Origin: Bolinopsis microptera
Taxonomy: Eukaryota; Ctenophora; Tentaculata; Lobata; Bolinopsidae
Length of the DNA: 64,000 bases
Assembly (NCBI RefSeq): GCF_026151205.1
Contig: NC_087083.1
Span: 10,041,460 to 10,105,459 of the forward strand
Direction of reading: 5' to 3'
Shown here: in pieces, positions 1-32,101 of the stretch
Layout: each line of letters begins with the position of its first letter
Position numbering within the stretch: the stretch's first letter is position 1
Notes under the pieces: model-generated
Database searches by the model: none
Seen by the model: only the letters and a program-made list of their open reading frames with translations
Told to the model about the DNA's origin: nothing
Position numbers and translations under genes: made by a program

Positions 1-1812
1 TACAATATAGTGTCTAATATATAGAACGCCAGTGTTATTTGTTTTACAACTTGCCGCCAGCCAGTCTGAGGTCTATGCTGATAATACCTTGGCTTCCCTT
101 GCGGGATATATCGGCAAATTATCAGCTCTCAGTGTCCGAGACTTTTAGTGGATATAATTCCCGGAAGGTATTATAACACATAGCTAACCCAATCCACGGT
201 AACAATAAGTTTAAAGTTCTTTGCGATTGCTCGATATTCAAATCCTGAGATTCAGTGATCAGAATCTTTTTAGATGATAATTCTGGATCATTCTCGAACC
301 CGATATTGATAAGTTAATTATTTTAAGTGCTTAAAATGTGGCATTGTGGCGTACAAAATAAAATCATTCGATAATTGTCTTCGTTATCTTTTGTTTGGTT
401 GAGTGTGCTACTTAATGAAACCAACTGGTGTCTCGAAATAATAAATCATGTTAAGTTCAACCAGTGAGGCAATCTATCAAATTGTTGATTTAACAAGGAC
501 CTCCCTATCTTCATACTCTCATACTTGACACCCCACGTGAGTGCTGCACGCGTCAAGTAGTCCCGGCAGACGTCCGACCCTGAGGGGCTCCCGGGCTGTC
601 ATAGCAGCTGATTGGGACCACTCTTAGATCGCTCACCTGGCCTTATCTTATTCCGATAAGATTACATTGTTTTATTCGAGAGATAATCTTGAACATTCGT
701 CAGTAGAATAAACTAGGATTCGGTTTATATTCACTCTTTTTTCACATATCTTCAATCTTCATACATGGTAAATAGTATTAGTAAGTACCGGTCTTGGTAA
801 GCACATGTCTTGTTTATTCGTCCTGATCAGTTTGTCCTCGTTCATTACCAGTTGATTGGTTTCCCCTCTGTCGATGATTTTATGGATACCAAGCTCGCGT
901 GGCCCTGTAGTTGGTGACAACATTTTTAAAGTGTCTGGTTATTAAAATTTACAACGGAGATATTATATGAGTTATTGTTCAAATAGCATTTCAACAGTTT
1001 CTCAGAATAAATCTGGCTAAATGCTTGAGAGTCTATTACTTAGCAGACATGTGTGGTTTTGGCTGAATTTTGAGTTTTTTTGGACATATTTTTTCAATTT
1101 ATGATCACTGTTCAGAATTTTGTAATGTAACGTTACACTTAACGTGACTATTATGAAATCACCTAGATCAATAGATAATTATTTGTATTTTGTCCATTGA
1201 AGTTTTAAAATTGACAAGTTCCAAAACTAAATAGATCACAATATATTGCCCTATATTGATAGAATTAGACCAGCGACGTAGCTACCCTCCTCCCCTCCTC
1301 CTCTTCCCAATTTACACAATGAGTCACGACAGGCTGCACACTGTACATGGTGCTCCACTCACATAGTGTCTACTTGCTTACTGCTGCTTCCAGGAAGCTA
1401 CTTAAATCATCCTCCAATCACCACCCTTCTCCAATCGCCATTAACCAATCAGAGAGCCCCGTCAAACCCTCCCAGCCAATCAGAACGCTGCATCTCTAAT
1501 CAACTCCCTCCCCGTGCTCCTATCTGCTCCGGATTTCAATTAACTGACGTAATTAACAGCCCTTCATTCTACTCTGTCACGTGTTTCATCTCCACCAATG
1601 AAACGGAAGTATTGCAGTCACGTGACATGGATCTGACTAATCAGAGAGCGAGTTGGCTTGTGCTCGTGCAAGATTATGATTTGTGGCTACTATTCTCTTG
1701 GTTTAACTTGATGGGTCTCGCTCCTTGGCTTGTTTTATCTCATCTATTACGTGATCTTTAAGAAGTGCGCACGCTTTTGTTCTGAGTTGATTTCGTTGTT
1801 CCAAAACTTCCA
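1..1812. other. Upstream region without a recognised gene
   Basis: No convincing exon was found here. The stretch carries one copy of a dispersed fold-back element (about 585-735, listed separately) and AT-rich sequence. A 131-codon open frame at 1366-1761 has no gene-like composition and is probably chance. The bases just before 1813 should contain the promoter of the long + strand gene; I see no clear TATA box. A CACGTGAC motif lies near 1618. Confidence 0.5.
560..740. mobile_element. Fold-back element family 1, rearranged copy
   Basis: Two blocks are shared with the element at 10403-10665. Block A contains CTCCCGGGCTGT and GGGACCAC. Block B contains TTATTCCGATAAG, TTTTATTCGAGAGATAAT and AGGATTCGGTTTATA. 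Here the order is A then B, with B inverted relative to the other copy. A fragment of block B (GAACATTCGTCAGT) recurs near 1888. No coding capacity is seen. Confidence 0.6.
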
Positions 1813-19806
<17,994 letters not shown>

Positions 19807-22800
19807 TCTTGCGACCCAGCATCACTTTATATCAGTATAAACGTCATGATTACATCATAATGACATCGTAACCCAACGAACTTCTCTAGGCAATATTTGA
19901 GCTGGACTCGTCCACAGAAATTTTAACCGCTAAGGCATATTTAACGACCTCAGATATAAAGAACTCATCCTGCCTCATTTCTAATTTTCTAGTCTTTTTA
20001 TAATGCAGGTCATAGTCATTCTAGGTAGTTTTGTAATAAGCCATATTTTCTTTTTCTTAGTTTTTTAAGAAATTTAAAAATATTTTCTAAGCTAAGAGCT
20101 TGAAAAACATTTTTGATCAGAATGAACAATTGAGTTAACAAAGTTACGGTTTCGTCGATTAACAAGTATACTTTTTTGATTTTTAAAATTATAACTAATC
20201 TAATAAATTTGTTAGGCGTTGCGTAATGATGATATTTGTAATATTTATTCGTTATTTGTAAAATTTTTTGAGGGATTATTGGAGTACTTGAAGTACGGTC
20301 ACTTATTCTTTATTCAGTGCCCTGGGAAGTATAAAACCACAAGAGAGTACATGGTCTATTTACGATTAACTAAGATTAACAGTCTTAAGTTTTGGTTTAA
20401 CTTGTCCTTGATATTACTACTTGGATCATCGAGATGACAATTAAAATAATTTCGGTATTTTATTTCTTCCCGACAATAACATCATAAGTTTGTTGCTGTC
20501 AACACAGTTTAAGTCAGGTACTTATTTTTTAAACATAGCTAAGTATCGATGCCAAGAAAAACGTGTATAGTGAATCACTTTAAACAAACTTGAAAAGTAT
20601 CAACTCTAATGATTAGTTGGAATTGTTGTAAATTTAAAAACCTCGTACCATTATCACTACTTAGCTGAATTAAACTGGCGAATTCTTTTACAGAACGCAT
20701 TAGATTAGTAAACTTTTTATCACACCTTCAATTGTGATATGACTAAGTGCTGCCAAGGCTGACCGTAATGACTTTCTTTTAGTCCGGTTCATCATAGCTC
20801 TGGATACTTCCAACATTGACCAATCAAAACCTAGAATTGCTGTCACGTGTCAACACAAACAAGGTTTCCGTTACCTAGCAACTAGGGTTTCCCACACTTT
20901 AAGAAGGAGATCTATTAATCATGGTTATTCGATCTAAGTTACGACATTGTAACTGTGTTCGATGCACAATCAAAACATGATTAAACTGCAACTAAATACT
21001 ATGCAACATGGTTCTGTCAGTTAAAGTTTACCCCTGAAATCACGGAAAATGGCAATCACTTCTCCGATCACTTTTATCACGTGTATTTTGATTTAATGTT
21101 CCACTATTCTTTCCTCATTTCAGGGGTCAACATTTTTTAAACAACACTATTATAATTAAAATAGTACTAATTTAACTATTCATCTAGCTCAAGTTTAGCT
21201 TTAGCTCTAGTTCAATACTGTACTACTACTTGTACAAGGCACACAAACAAAACTCCGCATGCCAAATCGAATGAAAACTGAGGCTCCCCCCGTTTTAACC
21301 ACTGTGACTGACATCTCGCATGATTCTGCCGTAATTACATTTTAGAGTTGTATATTACTCCAGTCTTTGTCATATGTGCATTTAAAAGCCATGAGTAACT
21401 CGTTGTAATGAAAAAGTTTGGCGTTTCCCTATCACACTGGAGATGTAATGGTGGTTTTAACAAAACTAACTTTCGTTCCCACACTTATAGAGAATCCCTG
21501 CAACTAAAAAACAGCAACAACCGGAAAATTCAACCAACCACTCAATCAGACCCAATCAGGTGCGGTGAAACTCCAATCAGAAGCTGGAATTATGCAATTT
21601 GTTCTCCGGAACTTACAGTTACAGTTACAGACTCAGTATAATAATACCACTGTGGCACTGGAGAATGGTGCTCTACAGCTGCAATAGTCACGTGATACCC
21701 ATATAAGGAGATGTAGTGACACGTGCAGCGTTTTATATTCCGGTTGATAAATGCAGCGGTAATTATTTCATTTCTAGATGTTGTCTGTGTGAGAGAAGGT
21801 AAGTTTTACTGTCTGTGTAACATGTAAGTTGCGAGGTCGGCTTTTTGAGAATGTATATGCTGTTATTTAACATGATTCTTGATATATTTCCAGCTGGCCA
21901 AGCCCTTGAAGCTGTAAATATCATACCTTGGGCTTACGACGTAAGCAACTCTTTTGTCCTCGAAATAAAATCAGATTATACCGGATTAAAAGTTAAAATT
22001 CATGCAGATGCGTTTAACTGTTTAACTTACGGACAAAATTGTTTGTATTCCATATTTGCACTTTTATGTTGATGCATCGACGTGACATGGTTTATATTGT
22101 AGACTCCGGCTTAAATCAATTTGAAATAGAAGGCAAGATTTAATTGTTCGTTGTAAGTGACCGTCGCAAACAGCGATGGAAAATAAGTCAATTTAGAACA
22201 ATAAATATTTTAGTTTCTACTAGGTACAGTAATTGGAAACTAACTACTTTCTGTGAACTTCAAAGTGGTATTTATAATTATAAAAATAATTCATCACAAT
22301 TACAATTACAAATTAGTAAATTTGTGATGGTTTTGAAGCACAGTTAATCGTAAATTACGTAAGTAATTTTGATTTACTATGCAGCCAGCAGGTCGAACAC
22401 TTTGCTACAACTGCATGCAGTAGTAGCAAGCAGTAACAAGTGCACAAGCACCCTTTGAAGCTTTGAAATGTGGCTTGATAAGCCCATTGTTTTTTCATGG
22501 AAGGCCAAAAATAAATATCTTTTTCAGTTTACAAAATATTTGAGTATCGGTAACTTCAGCATTGACTAGTTTTATAAGCTTAATAGAATTATACATATAG
22601 CCCGAAGCGAGCAGTAAATATTGGGACAATCTATTTATAATAAATACAGATAACCATAACGCTATTAAGGTATTAAACGCAAGGTTTAGCTTAAATTAAT
22701 CATTTTTGGGTGTAAAATCCTTTTATATGATGCTGTAATTCGTTGTTGCATTATATTGTAAAACTTTAAATCAAAATAATGCGATTGCAATAATAACAAT

Positions 22801-23231
22801 AAACAAAGTTAGAATTAACTAATAACTCCACAATTAGTTGTTATTCTCCAAATGTTTATTAACGGCAAAAGTATTATTTTTGAAATTGTCGTTCGGTTCT
22901 TAATTACATCGTTGTGAATTTAATGTTGAAATGTTATATTTTCATCCCAATCCAGGAAAAGCAAAGCTTTCAAAATTGGCCGTCTGCAATTAAATGAGAT
23001 GCAGTTGCAGTTGCAGCCTAGTGTTGTGGCCAATTAGTATTATTTGTAAATTGTAGCTATTTTAAAATGCTCCACAGAATGAAAACAGCATTTTTTTGTT
23101 CAGCAATGAGTCTGCAGTCGTTTGTATTTTTGTTAATTTTTTTCCTCGTGACCCGAACAATATTTACTTTTCTCAATTTTCACCATAAATGATAAATGAT
23201 TTCAACTTGATTGACGGTGTCAACCCATCGA

Positions 23232-23325
23232 GATCGTTGCTCTGCGAAGCAGAGCAACGATCGACGATCGACGATGCGAAGCAGAGCAACGATCGACGAT
23301 CGACGATGCGAAGCAAGAATGCTAG
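23232..23325. repeat. Perfect palindrome plus two-copy tandem repeat
   Basis: 23232-23262 is a perfect 31-base inverted repeat built on GATCGTTGCTCTGCG and its complement. From there a 32-base unit GATCGACGATCGACGATGCG followed by AAGCAGAGCAAC is repeated twice. The CpG-rich, GATC-rich composition is unlike the AT-rich surroundings. Confidence 0.8.
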
Positions 23326-23632
23326 TTTGCGCGGCGCGTCGAAGCGGCAAACTCGAATTCCTCCGAGATTTGAATTTGTTAGTTATTGAATCCAAACATT
23401 TTTTTAACTATTCTGCGATTTTTTTCTAACCAGTACCAAACTTTATACCCTGACATTAACTTATCATTTGCTTTAAACTTCAATAGGTCATTTAATTTTT
23501 AATTCCATGACGCGTCACGACGACAATCCCAGACTTCACCAATCTAAGGCATACAACATTTAACTTTCACACGGTAACATACTCCCAAAGACAATGACTT
23601 GCCAGTTGGATAATGTCTCCCTAACTTAATAA

Positions 23633-23697
23633 CACGTGGTGTGACGTCATGACACGTGGTGTGACGTCATGACACGTGAAGGGACGTCATTAAAGAC
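23633..23697. repeat. Array of ACACGTGGTGTGACGTCATG (20-21 base unit)
   Basis: Three units each combine CACGTG (E-box) with TGACGTCA (CRE/ATF consensus, the last one degenerate). Duplicated flanks GGTAACATACTCCCAAAGAC occur at 23573 and 23698. A similar CACGTG plus TGACGTCA combination recurs at 57370-57470. Confidence 0.85.
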
Positions 23698-23772
23698 GGT
23701 AACATACTCCCAAAGACTAACCAGCTGGACAATGCCTCCCTAACTAAGTAACTTCCTAGTGCAAGGAGATAT

Positions 23773-23773
<1 letters not shown>

Positions 23774-23868
<95 letters not shown>
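23774..23868. repeat. (GA)n microsatellite
   Basis: About 46 uninterrupted AG dinucleotides between TTAGGAGAG and GTGGGATATAC. No gene is nearby. Confidence 0.95.
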
Positions 23869-23870
<2 letters not shown>

Positions 23871-24904
23871 ATATACTAAAGAGAGTACAGTACATTAACT
23901 ATAGTGCGTTTAGGTTTAGAGTGGTGTAGTGCAAGACCTGCAGTACACAGTGGTGTTTCATTGTTTGTTCTTAGCAAAGGTTCTATATGGTTCTTAGAAA
24001 GTTAGAAGACAAGAAAAGCTTGCTTTTAAATTAATCGGCCGCCGGCTTCCCTTTCATGTTTCCCCATATTAATATTTTGTATTTTGATTTAGTTGACTTT
24101 TTAATTGGTCATAGTAAATGAGTTTGTTACTTTTGATGTCCGCAATAATGTATTACTTGATAATTTGATAATAAGAAGGCAAGAATTATGTGAAGTTTAT
24201 ACCTTTTAAAATTGAGACTGCTGAGAGACAATTGTCCCATTCTCCAATCGTCTAGATATGTTCGTTCCTATACCTAACTCTATAACTTTACAAATTTGTC
24301 ACTCCTATTAATACACGGATTGGCACAGTCAAACAGTCAAGCAGTCAAGCAATCAATGATTAAAAGAATACAGGGCCAGATTTTGTCTTGCCAGTTTTCC
24401 ACTTGTCAGATCCACATCAGAGATATAAATCAAGTTTTAGTAAATTGTTATTTGTGAGTCTGGTCCACTTGAGGTAGATCTGAAGTGATATATTATATTT
24501 GTTCAAAGGTCTGCCCATATGCCATGATTATAGATTATATCTATCTGTTCAGTGTCATTGCCGGTGCCTTGTGTGACTTTAGAAGCCTAGCATTTTACCG
24601 GTAGTTGTACTAGTAAGTAGACCAGAACAGAGAGAGAGGGACTAGTAAGTAGACAACTTGTAATATCCCCCTGTACTATCAGAGTGCTGCTAGTGGTAGA
24701 GGATTACTTGTTGCATTTGTAGCTGTTATTTTAATTGGCATTACTTATTAATATTTCCATTTCTAACTTTTAAATTCTTCAAAAAAAAACATTGTTACTC
24801 ATAGTAACATCTTGCTGATACCAAATCTTACCAAATCTTTAATTTCCAACTCACTCAGTCTCAAGCTGTCTGGCTGTGCTAGACGTTAATTCTAATCCAC
24901 TCTG

Positions 24905-24998
24905 CTGGATCACGTGCAGCCCACGTGGAGATCACGTGCAGCCCACGTGGAGATCACGTGCAGCCCACGTGGAGATCACGTGCAGCCCACGTGGAGAA
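24905..24998. repeat. Array of GATCACGTGCAGCCCACGTGGA (22-base unit), four copies
   Basis: Four near-perfect units, each with two CACGTG cores, giving eight E-box hexamers in under 100 bases. A chance open frame passes through with AAHVEIT repeats. Confidence 0.92.
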
Positions 24999-26870
24999 CA
25001 CATAATCTTCCTCACAAACCAGTTGGTAAATCGTGAGATGGTTCGTTACAAATCAGCAAATGGGCCACACAATTTTTGGTTCCAGGTCACTTCAGATTAC
25101 AGTTGACAAGCTAGGATGACCATTATTCTGATCCCCGCCTTCAACTTTAATTATTCTGAACTTCTACCGTTAAAAGTGGTTACGTTCGTCATTTTGCTTT
25201 TGCTTCATAGTGATACTTTCCCGTTTATTTATTTGAGACTGAGAAAGTGTGAAGAAAAGAATTATTGTAACGTTTTTACGTTTTTACATTTTTTCCTTAA
25301 AGATGCGTTTAATTTTTGGTCATCCTGATCCATATTCGAAGGAATATCAAAAGTGGATCATGCAATTTTAGAGCGTCAATGAATGAAAGGCGGTTATTAT
25401 TTCAATGTTCATTCCGTTACAACATCTTCTAGACAGTCAAGTCATGATTTAAGAGTAAAATTAGACTTGCCTTTTCTGACAAGATTAAAAAACTCCCCCT
25501 CAATTACCTCGAGTAACTGTTGCTATATTAAAGTAGCCATTATATCTGTGAACAATCCAAATTAACAACAAGATCATGACCGCCATTTAATTTCCGGTAC
25601 ATTATTACTTGCAGTACACAACACCCACCCACAACAACAAACACCGCCAATATAAATTGTATCACAGTCAATTATAATACCATCTATAAATACCTCATTA
25701 TACATAAAACATACAAGCAGATCATCATTATATTGCCAAAATCTATAAATAGATCTTGAGGCAGCATATCACGGCTGTGTCTATATCGGATCATCACCGT
25801 ACTTTTCCTTACAATAACTTTGCGAAGGAGGACGTTATTTCTTCTCGAGATAACTTTGCGGAGGAAATTGTCCACTAATGTGTCGTGAGCGTTTCCGCCT
25901 AGGCAGCGCGTGCGTGTGTACTGAGTTTGTGTCTACAATCTACATATGGACGGCTGTCTGCAGTTTATTATAAAATATGTAGTAACACTATTATAGCTTG
26001 TATGTTGCAGTATTTTTGTATTTTTGTGTGCGCTTATATTTAAAGTGTCAATTTTATTGTCGTATCTATTATGTCTGTGTTAGTGTTACTATTAGTTTAT
26101 TGTTTCAAGTCTTTTGTTGTATTCTCTGCTATTTTCCAAAATTTGATCATTTTACACTGTTATGGTATGTCAGTAGAAGTTCTGAAGTTAGGAAAATTAA
26201 TTTATTAACTTTTCCGCTGTTTTTCTAATGTTTTCTCTTATTAGCACTATGCACTATGCAGTAATGCGAAAAAAAGGACCTCTTAATTTGATTGTCGCAC
26301 TTCGGATACAGTGCAAATTGTTCAGAAAGATTTTTTGAGAGAAGTACATTCTTCATTCACCTAGATTCCTTTCTTTTTTTCAGATAGTCTTATAAAATCA
26401 TACCGGCTAACATATATTTAGCTGAACAATATGTTCCTGAGTCAAGACCATCACTTTTTGTCAGCCAACCACTTTATTTTATCCCTAACGATTGTTTGCA
26501 TAAAACATGGGACTTTTTACATATAACGTCATCAATTCTGTTCCTGGAGAACTATTTCTACTCTACTTTTGCTTTATTTCATCGTTTTTCAACCTTAACT
26601 TGATTAATCTCACATCATATAACTGCTCTCAGAAGATGAAAAAAGATAATGACGATGTAAAAACCACCATGCCAAAGATGTGAAGGAAAAGCTGTCAACC
26701 CAAAGGCTAGTAGTGGCGCTGTTTCCGTACGAAACTAACCTGTGTGAACACCAACACTCAAGAAATTGAGTTTTCACGTGATTTTCACCTGGTTCAGCTC
26801 ATCTTCACCGTTCACCCCAAATTCATCATTCAATTCACGAAAGTTCTGGACAATTCCAGATAACCAGAAC

Positions 26871-29800
26871 ATGTCTTATTTTATCTCCGCTGAAGATAAA
26901 CCATCAGAACAAGACCACCATGATGAACATTCCTTTGTTTCCCTCAGTGACAGTGATGTGTCTGATATACCCTCTTCCAAATCATCAAGACCCCTCTCAT
27001 TAGTTAACCCTACCAGCATCCAGCATCTTCTATCAGACTACCAAAAATTAGCAAATTCACTGACAATGTCATCGTCGGGTTCAAGCAACTTTGAGATAAG
27101 TGACTATGAGGGAGGTTGCTCTTCAGATTCTGAAGCAAGGACACCTTCACCTGATCGTAATGATGACGTCACCGATCATGACGTCACTGATCACGTCACT
27201 TCACGTAAACGTCGTTGTTCTCACTTACAAACATTAGGTGAGAGAAGTGGCGAGGAGACTGATGATGATGATAGGTCAACTACATCATCTTGTGGCGAAG
27301 AGAGACACGAGATCGCTTTAAACCCTCTCAACGGGTCACGCTCATCAACCTACTTAGGTCGCCAGTTTTATCATCCTGATCCTTCCTGTTTTACATATAA
27401 TCAGGGGAACAGAGGTCAGATATGCCACTATGCACCAGTTGCGTCCAGAAATTCACAAGATTTAGAAGAGCCCCTTGCTCCACTGTCACCGAGTGAAAGA
27501 GTCCCACACCACTCGGCGCCTTGTCGTGAATCAGTCGAGACACTGATTCCTTCCAGCTCGTCAACAAACTCAGTATACAGGTTTTCAATTAAATCCTTTT
27601 TTTGAACAGATCTCAGTGATGATTTTTGGTTTGAAGGTTGAGCTTCAATCCACATAATTAATAACATTTGCAAAAATAACTGACAAAATCTACAACATGA
27701 ACATTAAAAGCCAAATTGCACGAAACTGTTAAAAATTCTGCACTTTCCTATTACTTACAAAACCTGAATCTAACTGTCCATGTCCCCAGAAGCACAGCTC
27801 AACTAGAAAGGACATCCCGAATGAGCTATGTATCACGTGCTCTGGCTCTTGCTCGACCGACCTCTCCTCCCCCTGCTTACAGATCTGATAGCCAGCCTAC
27901 CGTTCTTACTCTTCGCTCTTACTTCAACTTCGCTCAGGTTAGTTAGTGTTGTTCAATTTGTTGAAAATATTTCAAGATATTTCAAGATATTTCAAAATGT
28001 TTTGTTGAAATTGATGAAGACTGATGAGTTCTGATCGTAATTGTTAGATAACACCAACATTGATCAAATAACAAGAAACAAAACATTTTCTTGTGTTTGA
28101 CAAGTTTGTTTTGTTCAGGTTAACTCAAGACCTCGCTCAGCGCCTCACTCAAGATACAGACAGAACTATGAACCCGGGGGTATGGTCAACGAGCCATACA
28201 CTTTACAACCCACTCATATCATCGGTCATAGTGAGTTTTAGTGCCGCAAATTCATCAAAAATGTTTGTTTTAGATAATAATGCAATCCCAAATAATGTCT
28301 CTCAACTAGGATCTTCTTTATCAGTCATCTTGTTATCATTTTAATGAATTTTTCTTGTGTTTGAGAAAGTGTAACCAACTATTATAACCCATCAGGATCG
28401 GAACCACAACATCTTGGACCATCCACATCAAACCTAGTAATGACACAGCCTCTACGCTTCTCGAACACGACCATCTTGTCTGAACCAGCTCCAGCTCCTC
28501 TTCACCACAATTACACTGGCAGTCAGAACAACAGTCAGAATAACAGTCACAATGGTAGTCACAGTGGGGTGTTGCTTGGTAACAATAGCAGTTCCGCTGA
28601 GGCATTTTCTCCGTTCACCCGCCGTCGAAATGAAGACCCATACTTTGGATTACACTTGCTTGAAAATAACCCTGAGAGTTTCTGCTATCGCAGCAACCCA
28701 GAGGGTCTAAGTCACCGGAGTAACACCGGTCTGGGTGACCCTCATCACCTTAGCAACCCTGGTTTGGGTGACCCTCATCACCTTAGTAACCCTGGTAGTT
28801 TACCCACACACAGCACAACACCTCCGTGTAGCTATCATAACAGGAGGGGACCTCCATCACTGTGGAGTCACGGTTATATCTGTCATGGTTTTGGGGATAG
28901 TTTACATTCTACCCCTCTTCCTCGACTTGTTGTAGATACGGTAAGTTGGGAAAACTGTTCGAAGTTATTTATTCAATGTCTTGAACAAAACCTCTTGTAG
29001 TTTCCAAATTCTCAGATTTTCTCTGTCAAATCTTTTAGAGATATCTGTGGCTGGACTATTCTAGTTGACTGAACAGTGCAAATTATCCAACTATTACTTA
29101 ATTGATAATGCTTTTGCTTAAACCTCTCTCCAACATATCTACAAAGTTTGGTAAATTTTACCATTTAACTAATCGTCTGCCTGAAAAGCATATCCTTTGT
29201 AAGTTTATAACCTACCAAAACACGCGCCGAGTTAAACTCGTCGACGGTCTTGTATTATATTCGAAACAAATATTTTACGAGTATCACCTGTTAAGATATT
29301 CTCACCTTCATTTACATACTCTCAGCAAGTAGTAAACCCTGAGGACGCGTTACCACCCCCCTACACCGAGGGAGACTTCACTTCTCTGATCCAGGCACCG
29401 CGTTACAGCGAGGTTAGATTTTTATCTTTATGTTTCTAAATATTAATATTACTTGATATGGCGTTGTTAGATTTTCAATCTTTAGCTGCAGATCTTCCGA
29501 CCAACCTTTCTTTCGAGCAACTTTAGCTATGCCGGGAGGACCCTGGTTTTAACAGTACCTTACTATTACTCTCGTTTATTCTGTTATTCTCCTTCTGTGC
29601 ATAAAGTTTATCTTTATGATTCGTCGAAATGATTATGTCTCATGGATAATTTAATACCGATCAGTCCACAGACGGCAGACATTTCTCAAGGATATTCGAT
29701 CAATTACAATTCTTGTGAGCATGCTGACTATCTCCATGACAATCCCTTTCCCGACTTAGGTTGTTAACACTCGTTATCTGACAAGAGACAGCTTCTTTCA

Positions 29801-31373
29801 CAGAAACAACGCCTTTGCTTGCATGGGCAGCGTCAGAACACTCGCCATAGGTATGAGAATATTTCCTTATGTTTCACATTGGCTACTGGTCCAGCGTAAA
29901 TAAGTGTTCGTGATATGTTGTGCGTCTTCACCTTTTAAGTAAAGGTTCATGATAGATAGGTGTTTGGAAATTGTTTAACGTGTGAAAATGTAATCATTAC
30001 GTTTCCACTATTAGTCTCCATTGTTGTCTGTTTGCAAAAATCAATGATTTGTTAAGTCTTCAAATATCATAAAAGTGCAATTAAATTTGCCAAGTTGATG
30101 TCGCCAACCAAAACTGTGAAAAATTATGGTTATTTAGCCCACCAGGCACGAAATGAGTATCGACAATCTGGGGTGCCAGTTACCTCACATACCAAATATT
30201 TAACACTGTCTGCGAAAAATTTAATTTTTCACACACTCTCAGAAAATATGTTTATTTGTGACATATCAACATGTTTTTATTATGGCTCCAGCATGAAAGC
30301 TTGATTGTCAAGAAAGAGGGTGGGCCGTGGGGGAGATGGGAATCAGGGTGAAATCTGATCAGTTCTGAATTTTCAATATTCATAATCACATTCAACTTTA
30401 AACAATTCAACCAAATATTTTTGTGATGCCGTGTTTGTCTGGAGGGTTAAACACTTTCATAATTCTGTCAATTCAACCTCTAGCCTTTTACTATTACAAC
30501 CGCCCAAAATATCATTGCACATAGACACACATTCAGATTTTAAACAATAGAAAAACCAATATATTCTCTACTGTTAACAGTCCTTGTATTTTGTAAGAAT
30601 ATATCAATCATTAAACAACATAAAATATTTCCTTGTGTTTGACATTTCATAACCAGGGATCACACTGTGCTGCTGTGGAGTAGTGTTCCTGATGGTAACA
30701 TACGTATTTGGAGCTGTATCAAATCCTTATCTTGGGTATCTTGGTGTCCTTCAGGTATTTATTCCATCCACTTTTTTGTAAAAAAGTAAAGTTCATTTTT
30801 CGCTCCCTGGAGTGGGTCGATCAAAACGAAAGTCTTTACTCACTCATTTTGACCCAAGTGTAATAAATCATGATTGACCCACTCAAGAGAGAGAGAGAAA
30901 CGAAAAATATGTAACGCCTTTTATTAAGACTAATATCAAACTAAATCTGTAATTGCAATTTAGACAGGGCGATGAAAATATTAACACATTTGTAACACTA
31001 ACAGTTTTTATATTTAATACTTAGAATTCAGATTAATTCTTGGAATACTTTACCTTATTAAGTGAACATAATCTTAGCCCTTATAATTTCAACGACTCAT
31101 GTGAAAACTTATAAATGTCAGTTTTAAAAGTGGGTATATCTCGTGCAGGTGATAGTGGGTTTAACGATGATACTGCTGGTAGCGATCTACAATTCCGGGA
31201 GGTTTGACTTCATGACCCTGATCAAGACTCACAGGTTCTGTCCATGCTCGTGGAGGAGAGATGAAAGAGAAAGTGAAAGTGAAAGAGAAAGAGTCAGTAT
31301 GAGACAGTGTCAGTCAAGTACTGAACAGTGGGACCAGGGTACTGATAATAGTCAGTCTCAGAATCAGAGTTAG
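26871..31373 (+). CDS. Disordered PPxY protein with two C-terminal membrane helices (8 exons, 671 residues)
   Basis: Exons 26871-27580, 27790-27937, 28119-28230, 28396-28940, 29326-29412, 29760-29850, 30657-30754 and 31149-31373 join with consistent phases (2, 0, 1, 0, 0, 1, 0) to 2016 nt. The ATG at 26871 is the first in frame. Residues 1-560 are disordered: an acidic Ser-rich N-terminus, DDVTDHDVTDHVTSRKRRC, an Asn/Ser/His stretch (QNNSQNNSHNGS), and two tandem copies of GLGDPHHLSNP. PPxY motifs are PPPAY (263-267) and LPPPYTE (514-520). Helix 1 (about 566-585) follows a CCC motif; helix 2 spans about 588-613; a basic then polar tail (SRF-type RESESERERV, QSQNQS) ends the protein. The layout suggests a single-membrane adaptor able to recruit WW-domain ligases. 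The family is not recognised; similarity to the 17-20 kb gene is in architecture only. The intron between the helices is phase 0, as in the 50-53 kb gene. Confidence 0.8.
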
Positions 31374-32101
31374 CAGATATATAACAATTATATATTTCAC
31401 AGTGAGCAGCTGCAGAGACTGAAATATAGACTTCTTCCTACCTGATTCGGCTAATTCTGTCTACCTGAAGTTTGTGAAGACATCTTTTTCCCATGATCGT
31501 ATCTGCAAATTCATTCAAATATTTAGTGCTCACTGAAAATCACTAGCCAGTCAGCAGAAAGCCAGTCGAAAGCCAACTAAAAGCCAGCCAGAACCTCCAC
31601 TTAACAAGACATCTGTATTTCTGTAGAACCCTTAATTTGAAACTAGACGAAAGCTCAGTCCTTCCCAGCATTGTCCAGTGTAACTCAAGGAATCTGCTAC
31701 GTTACAACTTCTACCAATGACAAATGAAATGAGGAAGGAATTTGTTACTGTACGACTTCTGTTCACGCCAAATGAAATGTTACCCCCTCTGTCTATAACG
31801 TTGACTTATGTTTTAACCTTTGGCTGGAACTCTAATACGCTCAATTAACTTACATTTCCTTCGTCTGTGTGTATGACGTGGATCTGGATAAAAACTGTAA
31901 CTGAACGTTATCATTCCTCTCATAGTTTTATGTATATTTGTCTTTTAAATTTGTGCTCTAATTTTTGATCTTCGTCATGAGTCTAAATATTTTCGAGTGT
32001 TTCGAGAGTCGTATATTGTACATCAGATTGTTATATCTGATGAGTTGAGTTTTTGTTTTGTTGCGTTCATTTTTTCGATTTTTAAGATGTTTCTATTGTG
32101 T
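31374..32101. other. Likely 3' untranslated and intergenic sequence
   Basis: No exon was found after the TAG at 31371-31373. The sequence is unremarkable apart from short repeats of AGCCAG near 31555-31590. An AATAAA lies near 32252, inside the following duplicated segment. Confidence 0.45.

Larger units (their letters stand above)
19807..26870. other. Intergenic region with scattered repeats
   Basis: No complete gene was found in about 7 kb. One exon-like piece, 21894-21940 on the + strand, has AG before and GTAAGC after and encodes GQALEAVNIIPWAYD, but no partner exon was identified. The stretch also holds a palindrome at 23232-23262, a CACGTG/TGACGTCA array (23633-23697), a GA microsatellite and a second CACGTG array (24909-24997). 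Open frames of 60-80 codons elsewhere lack splice context and look random. Confidence 0.5.

Noticed and set aside
1366-1761. 131-codon + frame just upstream of the long gene
   Set aside because: Composition is not gene-like, there is no splice context, and it contains CACGTGAC-type repeats; the convincing ATG exon is at 1813.
28336-28605. 89-codon - strand frame with Cys-rich repeats
   Set aside because: Antisense shadow of the Asn/Ser/His-rich exon 28396-28940.
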